DNA from: Neobacillus sp. PS3-34
GTDB lineage: Bacteria; Bacillota; Bacilli; Bacillales; Cytobacillaceae
Direction of reading: 5' to 3'
NCBI RefSeq assembly: GCF_030915465.1
Contig: NZ_CP133267.1
Coordinates: forward strand, 4,019,001-4,083,000
Length of the DNA stretch: 64,000 nucleotides
Position numbers and translations under genes: made by a program. Positions 39,126-48,335 of the stretch are shown here, piece after piece (positions within the stretch are counted from its first letter, which is position 1; each line of letters starts with the position of its first letter). The notes under the pieces are model-generated. The model was given only the letters and a program-made list of their open reading frames with translations. It ran no database searches and was not told where the DNA came from.

Positions 39126-39156
39126 AAAGAAGCCTGTTTTAGCCTTCTTTGTTTTT
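39126..39156 (+). terminator. Terminator after the GT-C gene
   Basis: AAAGAAG (39126-39132) pairs with CTTCTTT (39144-39150), followed by GTTTTTG. It marks the right end of the polysaccharide genes. Confidence 0.6.
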
Positions 39157-39666
39157 GATCTTCTTCTCAAAGGTTTGTGATTCCCTAATAGCCCTGGGTT
39201 TTTTCAGTAAAAATTCTAGATCATGATCAAGAAAAGTAATCATTTGGTTACGTTAATATGAACGTTGGTGTTCAGCGTTCACATGATTTTGAGCCACTAC
39301 GATAACTCAATCGCCAAAAATTTTTACTCATTCAGTTATTCCAGCAAAGTTGCAAAGTACAGAATAGCGATTTGTTTCAACTTTAATAAGGAACGTTTTA
39401 TTACCCTTGCATGACAAAAGTTTACAAGTTTCAAACACCGGATCGCTGGAAGTGATGAAATTTCTCCTATTCTATCACTCGCATTTCCAAAACAGTCTCT
39501 TATTAGGGACGTGAAGCCATTCAGATTCTTAAAACATTAATTTAAGAGGTAATCGTTCATCTCATTTATGGATTTAATCTGGATAGGCTACACTGAGTTG
39601 GACAGAAAAATTATGGTCAAGTAGACTAATTATAACACTTCTCTTTAATCGAGAAATTATTGGTTT
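39157..39666. other. Non-coding decayed DNA, possible IS remnants
   Basis: All frames are broken by stops and I recognise no protein. It directly abuts an IS3-type remnant, so it is probably degraded mobile-element sequence. No clean inverted repeats could be identified. Confidence 0.35.
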
Positions 39667-39999
39667 TTGCACACTATCAAACAAGGATGCTCTTTGGTTT
39701 ATCGTTCCTTTATATCTTTTCAGAACGATTTACGTAAGATTGAATATTTCCACACAGAACGTGGAATAGAGTTTAAGAACCGGTTGATTGAGAAAGCACT
39801 GAATATGTTTTATATCAAGCAATCGCTCAGTATGAAAGGTTGCCCCTATGATATTGCAGTAGCAAAGCCAATGTTCAAAATTATTAATGCAGAGTTTGTC
39901 AGAGGACAACATTTTACCAGCTTAGAGGAATTGTCGAGAGAATTACAAGACTATCTACATTGGTTTAACTACTTTCGAAAACATGGAACATTAGGGTAG
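39667..39999 (+). pseudogene. IS3-family (IS150-type) transposase fragment
   Basis: 110 residues from the catalytic core of an IS3-type OrfB: YFHTERGIEFKNRLIEKAL, IKQSLSMKGCPYDIAVAKPMFK and QDYLHWFNYFRKHGTLG. Intact enzymes have HSDRGSEF, CPYDNAVAE with the catalytic Glu, and NxxRxHGTLG. Here the Asp of HSDRG is replaced by Glu (HTERG), the Glu after AVA is Lys, and both ends are missing, so it is inactive. Confidence 0.85.
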
Positions 40000-40175
40000 T
40001 TATATTTATAAGCTATATTGGATCTTTATAATAATGAGATTATTGCATATACAATGCAAGGAATACGAACCATCTTAGTTATAAAAATGGTATATCAAGC
40101 TATTCAAAAAATAAAGGCTGCGTAAGGTGTCATTTTTCATAACGACCGGAGAACACAATACCCATGCATGCTTTA
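40000..40175 (+). pseudogene. Second IS3-type transposase scrap
   Basis: Translation in one frame gives LDLYNNEIIAYTMQ, then MVYQAIQKIKAA, a stop, and VIFHNDRREHN, which follow the order of the IS3 core (DLYNNEIVAY...LFHSDQG). The order is wrong relative to the fragment before it, so it comes from another copy. Stops and divergence show it is dead. Confidence 0.6.
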
Positions 40176-40724
40176 TCTAGACACACTTGAATCCAATGAA
40201 ATTCATCTAGTATGTCACTTCCAGGTAACCCTTTTGATTATGCCTGTATTGAAAGCTCCATTTCCCAATTAATTATTCTGACCAAAGTATAAAATATTTA
40301 GAAGCGAAAATACAACAATATATACATCATTAAAATCATAAAAGGTGACAAAAAGATTAAATAAACAGTTTCCAGTAAACTATCGGAACAAGTTGCATCA
40401 TAAAGACATGAGTTCTTAAAAAATGTACCCCCAAGATGATTTTCAAAACACAACTTGATATATAGTAAATAATTATACCATTTTGGGGGAGCTTGTTTGT
40501 GTTATAACCGGCATCTTAGTTGGGTATGCTGGAAGTGGATCCATGTCAAGTTGAAGATAGAAGGAATAAAAACTGAATGAATAAAAAGGGAGCCTTTTCC
40601 TGTAAGAAACAGTTCTGGATTTTTGTATCACCATTATTTCGGTGCTTGACCAAATAGTGGAGATGAGCTTTTTAGAATTTAACTTTTATTTATAAATTAT
40701 AAAAATAATAAAGGAGAGAGGACA
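40176..40724. other. Non-coding region, probable further mobile-element debris
   Basis: No gene can be supported. An inverted pair of C- and G-rich short motifs (TACCCCCAAGAT near 40425 and CCATTTTGGGGGAG near 40480) resembles the end of an unidentified IS element. AAGGAGAGAGG just before 40725 is the ribosome site of the next gene. Confidence 0.35.
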
Positions 40725-41441
40725 TTGAGATTAGCTTTTATATCAGACATTCATGGAAATGCAGTTGCATTGGAGGCGGTCTTAGAAGATATAAGAAATA
40801 AAAAAATTGATAAAATTTTTGTGCTTGGAGATTTGTGTTTTCGTGGACCGGAACCAAAAAAATGCCTTGAATTAGTTCAAAGACTAGATTCAAAGATAAT
40901 AAAAGGGAATGCGGACGAATGGATCATACGGGGGATTAAAAAAGGGGAAGTAGTCGATAGTGCATTTGAAATAATGAGTATGGAAAGAGAGTGGACTTTA
41001 TCAAAATTAGATAAAGTCGATGTAGAGTTTTTAACTAATTTACCTGTTGAACTTAATTTATCGTACGAAACTGTTAAAATACATGCATTTCATGCTACAC
41101 CGAGCAGTCTGTTTGATATTGTTAAGCCAACTGATCCTGATGAAAACATAATAGAAAAAATGATATTAGATGATGCAGATATTATTATATATGGGCATAT
41201 ACATAAACCTTACGTCAGATTTATCAATGGCAGTTGTGTTTTAAATGTAGGTAGTGTTGGGTTACCTTTTGATGGTGTAGCAAAGTCTTCATATGCAATC
41301 ATTGACCTACAAGGTAATAGCATTAACACATCAATTGTTCGAGTTAATTATGACGTTGATAAAGTTGTTCAGCAATTTATTGATTCAGACTATCCTAATT
41401 TGAAACAAATGGCTACAATCTTAAAAAATGGAAGTGTTTAA
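40725..41441 (+). CDS. Calcineurin-like metallophosphoesterase (YfcE/MJ0936 type)
   Basis: 238 residues. Metal-site motifs appear in order: FISDIHGNAVALEAVL (DxH), VLGDLCFRGPEP (GD), KGNADEW (GNxD/E), HAFHATP, IYGHIHKPY (GHxH) and NVGSVGLPFDG. Small phosphodiesterases of this type act on cyclic nucleotides, phosphodiesters or nucleotide substrates; the substrate is unknown. TTG 40725 follows AAGGAGAGAGG. It stands alone and is followed by a terminator. Confidence 0.9.
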   Translation: MRLAFISDIHGNAVALEAVLEDIRNKKIDKIFVLGDLCFRGPEPKKCLELVQRLDSKIIKGNADEWIIRGIKKGEVVDSAFEIMSMEREWTLSKLDKVDVEFLTNLPVELNLSYETVKIHAFHATPSSLFDIVKPTDPDENIIEKMILDDADIIIYGHIHKPYVRFINGSCVLNVGSVGLPFDGVAKSSYAIIDLQGNSINTSIVRVNYDVDKVVQQFIDSDYPNLKQMATILKNGSV

Positions 41442-41457
41442 ATTTAAATATTTTAGA

Positions 41458-41512
41458 GAAAAGGCTGACTTAAAAAGATAATTACTTATTTGAGACCAGC
41501 CTTTTTAAGAAA
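41458..41512. terminator. Terminator after the phosphoesterase
   Basis: AAAAGGCTG and CAGCCTTTTT pair around a long AT-rich loop. It can serve the plus-strand gene to the left. Confidence 0.6.
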
Positions 41513-41627
41513 AACTTACCATAAAGCTATTCTTCTACAACACATCCCTGATTTATCTTTTCGTAAATCAATTTCGTCTCCCAGATTCCACTGTCTTTGT
41601 TGATAGAAAAATTTGTTTTGGTAATCA

Positions 41628-42501
41628 CTAAGAGTGCTTTAATGTAAACACCGTTATCTCCGGCCTGCAGTTAAACCGAATCGGCAAATAAGTGGTTCCA
41701 ATTCCTCTGTTTGTGTATAAAAGAAGGTTGGAACCGGAAATTTTTTTCAGCCCTTCAATATAATTCACTGCCCCATCAGGTGTAAAAAGTGGGCCATAAA
41801 GCGGAACCCGTACTTGTCCGCCATGGCTGTGGCCTGACAATTGCAGGTCAACCGGATAAATAGCAACGTCATCTGCAAAATCTGGCTCGTGTGCTAACAT
41901 GATTGTGAATTGGTCTTCCGGAATACCACTTATTGATTTTTTAATATTGAAATTACCGGAAAACATGTCATCAATTCCTGCAAAGAATATTTTACTTCCG
42001 TTTATCTCAAAAGAAATATTCTCATTTTTAAGTACAGTGAAACCACTATTTTGGAGACATTGTTCGACTTTTTTTTCCTGTGCCTATTCGGTAATCATGA
42101 TTTCCCAAGATGGCGAGGTTTAATAAATTTGACCGAAATTGCTTTAAAACAGGCGAACACTCATTCAATATATCCACACTGTCCTCTACTAAATCTCCCG
42201 TAAAACAAAGTATATCTGGTTTTAAGCTATTCACCTTTTTAACAAGTTCAACTAAATTGCTTTTCCCATAAAATTCACCAATATGTAAATCACTAATTTG
42301 CACTATTTTAATACCAGAAAATGCAGCGGGTAATCGGTTAAATGAAAGTTTTACTGAATTTACTTCTATCCAAAATCGTTCCAGGAAAAATGAATAGAAT
42401 GGTGTTGAGGCTATTGCACTTAAGAAAAGGGTAGTACTTAATTTTAAGAATTCTCTGCGAGAGATTTTTGGTGCTTCTTCTTTTATTAATATCCTTTTCA
42501 T
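41628..42501 (-). pseudogene. Tat-exported metallophosphoesterase (YkuE-like), frameshifted
   Basis: Two minus-strand frames (42501-42046 and 41966-41628) form one protein of about 290 residues. The N-terminus has a twin-arginine motif SRREFLKL followed by a hydrophobic stretch, so it is a Tat substrate, as is YkuE in B. subtilis. Metal motifs are ISDLHIGEF, CFTGDLVED and LGNHDYR in the first part, and LAHEPDFAD and LSGHSHGGQVR in the second. The break is an 8-T run on the plus strand (42069-42076); with one base fewer the reading continues KKVEQCLQNSGFTVLKNEN..IFFAGIDD. A SinR-like site lies about 60 bp upstream of its start. Confidence 0.85.
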
Positions 42502-42561
42502 AGTTAAACCTTCATTCTATTAGAATATTACTTTAGAATTTAAAAATAAATATACAGTCGT

Positions 42562-42577
42562 GTTCTTAATAAAGAAT
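42562..42577. promoter_or_regulatory. SinR-like operator 5, upstream of the Tat phosphoesterase
   Basis: GTTCTTAATAAAGAAT keeps the 7+2+7 form with two mismatches to the perfect palindrome. It lies over the likely promoter of the minus-strand phosphoesterase (a minus-strand TGTATATT box is adjacent). Confidence 0.5.
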
Positions 42578-42718
42578 ATCATAATTTGGCAGGAATATCA
42601 AAAAGGTCTTCAATTATCATAATTCGGTAATTTATTATAATGTATTAAAATGTCGTTTATATTAAAAGGTTTCGTTTTTTATTTTAAGGTAAATTTTGTA
42701 AGTAATTGTCGGAATTTT

Positions 42719-42751
42719 GTTCTTTTGTGAGAACGATAAATGACCTATAAT
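42719..42751 (+). promoter_or_regulatory. SinR-like operator 6 overlapping a promoter-like TATAAT
   Basis: GTTCTTTTGTGAGAAC (42719-42734) has perfect outer half-sites. TATAAT lies at 42746-42751, with a poor -35 (TTTTGT) inside the operator at 17-bp spacing. It would drive rightward transcription across a 150-bp leader towards the small ORF at 42910. The remainder of the gap 42502-42909 shows no gene. Confidence 0.5.
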
Positions 42752-42909
42752 TTAATATAGAACAAAAATAGAAGATAAATAAAACCTTTTTGAGTTGAAG
42801 AATGTATTATAACTCATATCGCATTCTATATATTGAACGAAGTATTTAATTAATCCTAGAATTCACTTTTAATTAGAAAAAATGGCCTGAATGAGATGAG
42901 TGTGGTTTT

Positions 42910-43122
42910 TTGTGCAAAGATAGGAAGACTTTAGCGAGAATCAATGAAGTAGGAAATCAATGCAGGATCTTACTGAACGAAATCAAATTTTTGGAATCTC
43001 TTACTGAGAATTTAATAGACAGGCTCTCTTCAAAAAAATCGATCAAACAAAATAAAATAGACATAGAGATTTTCCTTGCGCATCTTGACCGAGGTAACCC
43101 AACAAATCAACAAGATATATAA
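42910..43122 (+). CDS. Possible small protein of unknown function
   Basis: A 70-residue frame from TTG 42910, rich in charged residues, with a predicted helical stretch RILLNEIKFLESLTENLIDRL. The start is uncertain: no ATG is in frame and the ribosome site is weak. It resembles neither SinI nor Spo0E as far as I can see. It lies downstream of SinR-like operator 6. It may be a remnant. Confidence 0.35.
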   Translation: MCKDRKTLARINEVGNQCRILLNEIKFLESLTENLIDRLSSKKSIKQNKIDIEIFLAHLDRGNPTNQQDI

Positions 43123-43388
43123 TGGTTTTATTATTTTGTCGATAGAAATTCTCATGGTAAATTTATCGACTCTTCAGAAATGAGTGAAGTGGACAGTCAT
43201 AAATCGAACAACTCGAGCGTAATTATTTACTTGTACATATAAATTTCTAGAATGCCCACCATTTTTATTGCACTTATTCCAATTTGTGGTTTAAGAATGC
43301 TGAGAAAACGGGAAGTAGACAAATTGAGCAAGCAAATGGAATGAAACTTGTAGTTGCACATATTAAACTTCAATAAGGAGCGATCTCC

Positions 43389-43601
43389 ATGTATAAAAAA
43401 GTATGTAATCATTGCCATCAGCCATCCTTCAGCAGCTGTGATTCAGGAACGTGGATTTGTCCTGTTTGTTCCACTGATATAACACATGTATTCCATCAGG
43501 ATGCTGAAAGCAGAATGGACACCAAAAAGAAGCTGGAGTTGCTGGCTAACCGCTATACCCAAAAACCGGTTACGGCGAGTGCAGTGAATAAATATATTTA
43601 A
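43389..43601 (+). CDS. Small zinc-ribbon protein of unknown function
   Basis: 70 residues with two CxxC knuckles, VCNHCHQPS and WICPVCSTDI, about 20 residues apart, the pattern of a zinc ribbon. The rest is basic and helical (MDTKKKLELLANRY). AAGGAG lies 8 nt before ATG 43389. It may bind nucleic acid or a protein partner. The preceding gap (43123-43388) holds nothing I can identify. Confidence 0.6.
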   Translation: MYKKVCNHCHQPSFSSCDSGTWICPVCSTDITHVFHQDAESRMDTKKKLELLANRYTQKPVTASAVNKYI

Positions 43602-43725
43602 CAGCGATCCTGCAATTTACCAAAAAAGTTCAAAATAATTTTATAAATCTGCGCATAATCAGACACATTTCGGGGTAGATGTAAGGTATAATATATTCAA
43701 ACGGGTGAAAAAGAGGATTGATACT

Positions 43726-43977
43726 TTGTTATTCAAAAGCCTAGAGTTCAAAAATGTTGTTGGACAGAAGGTTAAAGTCATGGAGATTCCTGTATTGGAG
43801 GAAGATAACCCTTATTATTTTATGATCCAAGTCCGTTTGCAAACATTCATTGCCTCAGTTTATGGTGAGAAAAAGTATCATAAACGCTATTCCTTTAGGG
43901 ACTATTTAAAGAGAGCGATGAGATGGCCTGATTATGAGCAGCTTTTTAAAAATGGTGAACTGAAAAATAATGCTTAA
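43726..43977 (+). CDS. Conserved Bacillales small protein (DUF2535/YpmP-like)
   Basis: 83 residues starting MLFKSLEFKNVVGQKVKV and containing PYYFMIQVRLQTFIASVYG and YSFRDYLKRAMRWPDYE. I believe it belongs to the small Bacillales family DUF2535 (YpmP in B. subtilis), recalled from memory and not searched. TTG 43726 is preferred because AAGAGG lies 9 nt upstream; GTG 43705 has no site. A TATAAT box at 43687-43692 could be its promoter. The ypmQRS genes lie further right, consistent with this call. Confidence 0.65.
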   Translation: MLFKSLEFKNVVGQKVKVMEIPVLEEDNPYYFMIQVRLQTFIASVYGEKKYHKRYSFRDYLKRAMRWPDYEQLFKNGELKNNA

Positions 43978-43986
43978 TATGTTTTG

Positions 43987-44018
43987 AGCCCCGGGCAACC
44001 GGTGCTCTTTTTATTTTA
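43987..44018 (+). terminator. Terminator before degV
   Basis: GAGCCCCGG and CCGGTGCTC pair with one mismatch around a short loop and run into T5. Confidence 0.6.
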
Positions 44019-44045
44019 CATTGATTTAACCTGGCATCTAGAATA

Positions 44046-44074
44046 TTTCATTAAAATAGTGAAACATGTATAAT
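44046..44074 (+). promoter_or_regulatory. Sigma-A promoter of the degV-family gene
   Basis: TTTCAT, 17 bp and TATAAT precede the gene by 34 bp. The upstream in-frame ATG at 44066 lies within the -10 box, which supports ATG 44108 as the real start. Confidence 0.6.
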
Positions 44075-44107
44075 ACAGGTGAAGTGCATTTACAGGGAAG
44101 TGATTAT

Positions 44108-44950
44108 ATGAACAAAATTAAAATTGTAACTGATTCAACTGTTGATATGTCAGATGAAATGCTGAGAAAGTATGGCATCGAAATGGTTCCTCTGGCAATC
44201 ACAATTAATGGAGAGACGTTTCTGGACCGGATTGAGCTTGATTCGGCTGATTTTATAAAAAGAATGGCAGAAACAAATGAATTGCCAAAAAGCTCCCAGC
44301 CTCCTGCAGGCGCTTTCCTTGAGGTTTATGATCGCCTCGGGGAAGAAGGGTATGAGGTTTTGTCCATACATATGACTGGCAAAATGAGCGGTACGGTCAG
44401 GTCTGCTGAAACTGCGGCGCAAATGTCTAATACAATGGTTACAGTTTGGGATTCTCAGTTTGTTTCCAAGGCGCTTTCATTTCAGGTAAAGGAAGCTGCC
44501 ATAATGGCACAGGAAGGAAAAAGTGTGGCGGAGATTTTGAACCGTCTGGAGGCAGTAAGACAGAATTCACGCCTCTATATTATGGTTGATACGCTTGAAA
44601 ACCTTGTAAAAGGCGGCCGCATTGGAAAGGGGAAAGCATTTATCGGGTCTCTCCTTAATATAAAGCCGATTGCCTCACTCGAAGGTGCTGAGTATACCCC
44701 GGTTACCAAGGTCCGAAGCCACTCTCAGGTTGTTAAATTCCTGGGACAGCAATTTGCAGAGGATGTCAAAGGTAAAACGATTAAAGGGGTGGCAATTGCT
44801 CATGCCGAGGCTCAAGAGCTTGCTTCCAAAATTATTAATAGCGTTTATGAGTTAACGGGCTATCGTATTGATGATGTGGATTATACGAATTCTACCGTCA
44901 CCACACATACTGGTCCAGGTGCTATAGCGTTGATGTATTATTTTGAATAG
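44108..44950 (+). CDS. DegV-family fatty-acid-binding protein
   Basis: DegV/FakB proteins bind a fatty acid in a two-domain EDD fold and present it to a fatty-acid kinase. 280 residues with KIVTDSTVDMS at the N-terminus, KSSQPPAGAF (about residue 60), SIHMTGKMSGTVRSA (about 85), VDTLENLVKGGRIGK (about 157) and TTHTGPGAIALMYY at the end. AGGGAAGTGA precedes ATG 44108. Monocistronic: promoter at 44046 and terminator at 44954. Confidence 0.92.
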   Translation: MNKIKIVTDSTVDMSDEMLRKYGIEMVPLAITINGETFLDRIELDSADFIKRMAETNELPKSSQPPAGAFLEVYDRLGEEGYEVLSIHMTGKMSGTVRSAETAAQMSNTMVTVWDSQFVSKALSFQVKEAAIMAQEGKSVAEILNRLEAVRQNSRLYIMVDTLENLVKGGRIGKGKAFIGSLLNIKPIASLEGAEYTPVTKVRSHSQVVKFLGQQFAEDVKGKTIKGVAIAHAEAQELASKIINSVYELTGYRIDDVDYTNSTVTTHTGPGAIALMYYFE

Positions 44951-44953
44951 CAA

Positions 44954-44993
44954 CTACTAAAAACCTGGAGTGACGACATTCCAGGTTTTTTAT
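44954..44993 (+). terminator. Terminator after degV
   Basis: AAAACCTGGA and TCCAGGTTTTTT pair across a 10-nt loop (GTGACGACAT) and end in T6. Confidence 0.85.
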
Positions 44994-45078
44994 GTAGGCT
45001 GTTTTCTATAAAAAATGAAGGAAAACCTTGCCAGAATGTCGAATGTTGTTTCATCAGGTGTCGAAGGGGAAGTTTTGA

Positions 45079-46708
45079 TGGTAAAAAAAGAGAAGGTAAA
45101 AGATCTGCTCTTTATCGAAAAGTGCTGTTATTTTCTTTTTTCATCACCTTTTTGGTAATGGTTTCAACTGCTGGCTTCAGCTTTATGTACGAAACGAACC
45201 AATTGAAGGATCAATTAACTGATAGGGCAACGGGAGTGGCTTCGCTTTGGAGCTCCACCATTTCTTCCGATGATATACAGAAGGCTATTGCAATACATGA
45301 TTATAATCACCCTGTAGTGACCCGATTGAACAGAATTGTTACTATGATTAATGAGCGTAATTCCTCCTATCTTGAAGGATATATTTTGGAAGCGAAGGAA
45401 AACGATTCTAATATACTGAACATTGTTGCTGCCTCCCGCCATTACGAAGAGCTCGGGCTTGGCAGCTTTAAAACCTATAAAGCTGGAAAAATGTTTTTAC
45501 ATGGATATGAAACTGCCATGCAAAAAAAAGAGGTTTATTCCACAGGGCCGTATAAAGATCAATACGGGCTCTGGATTACTGCCTTTTCTCCAATCTTAAA
45601 CCAGGATGGAAAGGTTGTTGGTGTTCTTTGTGTCGATGTGGATGCCTCCATTATTGAATCCTATAAAAGGAAACTAGCAGCTTACTTATTCTTCGCCTTT
45701 ATGATTGTCACCATTGTTGTGTATTTATCGTTAAACTGGGGCATACGAAAGGTACTCGCGCCAGTAAATGAAATTATTGAAGGAATCAATGCAGTCAGTG
45801 CGGGCAATTTTAATGTCAAATTGCAAATAAACGACCATTCAGAAATGACAAAATTGAGCGATCGTTTTAATTTAATGACTAGTCAGCTTTCTATTTTATT
45901 TGAAAAGCTGTCAGATACATACAAGGAGTTCGGAAGTTTGCCTGCTAAACTTGATAAAATGCATCGCTTTGAGGAAGCAATTGGTGAAATGGAAGAGATA
46001 ATAGCCAAATCGAAAATCCAAAAGGAGCTGCAACGGGCCAAAAAATGAATGCGATTGGGCAGCTTGCTGCTTCTGTTGCTCATGAAATCCGCAACCCGAT
46101 GACAGTGGTGAAGGGGTTCCTGCAACTATTTCTGGCAAAGGATCACTTAAATGAAGAAGAGTTAATGTACATAAAACTGATGATTGAAGAGCTTAATCGA
46201 GCGGAAATCATCATAAATGATTACTTATCACTGGCGCAAGCCCGATTTTGATTCGGTCGAAAAAGTGAACGCAGGAGAACTTGCGCAAAAGGCAATGGAT
46301 TTGATGAATTCTTTTGCAATGTTGTCAAAAAATATCGAGTCGAGGACCTTTATTAAAGATAATATTTGCATTAAAGGGAATCAAAGCGAATTAAAGCAGG
46401 TACTGATAAATATCTTAAAGAACGGGATAGAAGCAATGAAATCAGGCGGTACTCTGACACTTACCGTTAGAAAATCAGGTGGTTATGGGGTTTTTGAAAT
46501 CCAGGATACAGGGGTGGGGATGGCTCCGGAGGAATTAGATAGACTGGGAACTGCCTTTTATTCATTAAAGGAAAAAGGGACTGGAATCGGATTAATGGTG
46601 TGCTATCAGATTGTTGAAAGGATGAATGGGAAAATCGATGTAGTAAGCAAAAAAGAGAAAGGCACCACGTTTAGTATATTTATCCCGCTATGGGATGAGG
46701 ATTATTAA
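45079..46708 (+). pseudogene. Membrane sensor histidine kinase (sporulation-kinase type), three frameshifts
   Basis: The coding sequence is spread over frames starting at 45079 (MVKK), 45122-46048, 46045-46251 and 46217-46708. Reassembled, it has a first membrane helix (VLLFSFFITFLVMVST), an extracellular sensor of about 150 residues, a second helix near residue 200, a HAMP domain (WGIRKVLAPVNEIIEGI), a HisKA domain with SVAHEIRNPMTVVKGFLQL, and an ATPase domain with NILKNGIEAM, DTGVGMAPEE and GTGIGL. The breaks are an A missing in GTAAAAAAAGAG (about 45085), an A missing in GCCAAAAAATG (about 46043) and an extra base near 46240 where LSLAKPDFDS is expected. The HEIRNP..GFLQL box is typical of Spo0A phosphorelay kinases. 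Confidence 0.8.
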
Positions 46709-46717
46709 AATTCTTTC

Positions 46718-46753
46718 AAACAGCCCTGGCTTTGGTCAGGGCTGTTTTTTTTA
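46718..46753 (+). terminator. Terminator after the sensor kinase
   Basis: ACAGCCCTG and CAGGGCTGT pair around GCTTTGGT and end in T8. Confidence 0.85.
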
Positions 46754-46811
46754 TGGGTAAAATTTGCAGGTGTGGAAATGCTAAAAAAAATGATGATAAA
46801 AGGTGTTGTTT

Positions 46812-48194
46812 ATGTTTAAACGGCGGAATGGAAAAAAACAGCCTGAAGAACCTAAAGCCCATAGCCTTAAAATAGACGAATTAAAACTGCAGTTAAAAGA
46901 AGAATTGCTTGAAACAACAGATTTGGAATTCAGGGAATTAAATAGGGAAGGTAAGTTAATCCTTATTTCTTTTTTGGCGAGCATGACGGACAAAAATGCA
47001 GTCGATGATTTTATCATCCGGCCTATTATTCAGCAGGATGAAAAGCAATGGAACACATCTAATTTGCGAGATGTCCTTCCTATCGCCCAGTTATCATCGG
47101 CGAATCAATTGGAAGAGATCACCTCGTCACTAATCGGAGGCAGCGTATATATTTATCCGGAGGGTGAGCCATTCGGGTTAATTGCGAATACAAGCAAAAC
47201 AGTAGAAAGATCCCTTGAAAAAGCAGAAACAGAATCACTGGTATACGGCCCTAAAATTTCATTTACGGAGTCACTTGCCAGTAACATGAATATCCTTAGA
47301 AACAATATTAAGGATCAGAACCTCTGTATGGAAGATCTCGTGATAGGGGCACGAGGAAAGACAAAAGTAAAAATCATTTATATTAAAGACATTGCCGATG
47401 AGGAAAATGTTAATAGCTTCAAGCAAAGGATCAGTGATTTGCAGATTGACCATATCCCGGACTCTACGATCCTTGCTCAGTTGATTGAAGATAACAGCTG
47501 GACGGTCTTTCCGCAGCTATTGACGACAGAACTTCCAGACAGGCTTTCCATTTCACTTTTAAAAGGGAGAGTGGGTGTGATGATGGATCGCAGTCCTGCG
47601 GCGATATATGGACCAACGACCTTCTTTAGTTTTTTTGAATCAACGGAAGATATTTACATGCGCTGGAACATGGGTTTTTTCTTAAGGATGCTTCGTTTTA
47701 CCTCTATATTTCTTTCTGTACTGCTTACACCTGCCTATGTTGCTGTTTTGACCTATCACTATGAAGTGATTCCATCCCCCTTGCTCGTTTCCTTGGGGGA
47801 ATCAAGATCAAATGTTCCTTTTCCCCCTGTTTTTGAAGCGCTGTTGCTGGAATTCATTATTGAGCTTTTAAGGGAGGCGGGGGCAAGACTCCCTACAAAA
47901 GTAGGCCAGACAATGGGTATCGTAGGCGGTATTGTGATTGGACAGGCAGCGGTGGATGCAGGATTTACCAGCAATATTTTGATTATTATTATTGCCCTTA
48001 GCGCTCTTGGATCTTTTACTGCACCCAGCTATTTAATGGGCACTGCGATCCGGATCATCCGGTTCCCAATTATTATTATAGCTGGCTTCTGGGGCGGGAT
48101 CGGAATAATGATGTCCTTCTGCTTTTTAATCATTCATTTATTGAAGCTGTCAACCTTAGGAAAGGCCGTACTTGGCACCTATTTTTCCTTTTAG
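46812..48194 (+). CDS. Spore germination receptor subunit A (GerA family)
   Basis: GerA-type protein, the A subunit of a nutrient receptor in the spore inner membrane. About 460 residues: hydrophilic N-terminal domain (to about 240) with SLIGGSVYIYPEG-like segment, DRSPAAIYGPTTFFSFFES, then five or so membrane helices with PLLVSLGESRSNVPFPPVFEA, LPTKVGQTMGIVGGIVIGQAAV and a C-terminal FCFLIIHLLKL. ATG 46812 is preferred to TTG 46803 by spacing from AAAGGTG. First gene of a three-gene ger operon; expected to be a forespore (sigma-G) operon, but I could not identify its promoter with confidence. Confidence 0.93.
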   Translation: MFKRRNGKKQPEEPKAHSLKIDELKLQLKEELLETTDLEFRELNREGKLILISFLASMTDKNAVDDFIIRPIIQQDEKQWNTSNLRDVLPIAQLSSANQLEEITSSLIGGSVYIYPEGEPFGLIANTSKTVERSLEKAETESLVYGPKISFTESLASNMNILRNNIKDQNLCMEDLVIGARGKTKVKIIYIKDIADEENVNSFKQRISDLQIDHIPDSTILAQLIEDNSWTVFPQLLTTELPDRLSISLLKGRVGVMMDRSPAAIYGPTTFFSFFESTEDIYMRWNMGFFLRMLRFTSIFLSVLLTPAYVAVLTYHYEVIPSPLLVSLGESRSNVPFPPVFEALLLEFIIELLREAGARLPTKVGQTMGIVGGIVIGQAAVDAGFTSNILIIIIALSALGSFTAPSYLMGTAIRIIRFPIIIIAGFWGGIGIMMSFCFLIIHLLKLSTLGKAVLGTYFSF

Positions 48195-48335
48195 ATGGAA
48201 TGATTTAGGCTATAGTATATTCCGTTTTCCGTTTCAATTTAATGCTAATCGTCCCGAAACTAATCTAACGCTGGATACAAAGAGATATTCAAATAAAAAA
48301 GCGAAACAAAAAAAGGATGTAGATGAGTAGGTGCT

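Noticed and set aside
39667..39999. A functional integrase
   Set aside because: Catalytic Asp and Glu positions are substituted and both ends are missing.
41899..42123. Plus-strand ORF of 74 residues opposite the Tat phosphoesterase
   Set aside because: It is the complement of conserved metallophosphoesterase codons, including the frameshift site.
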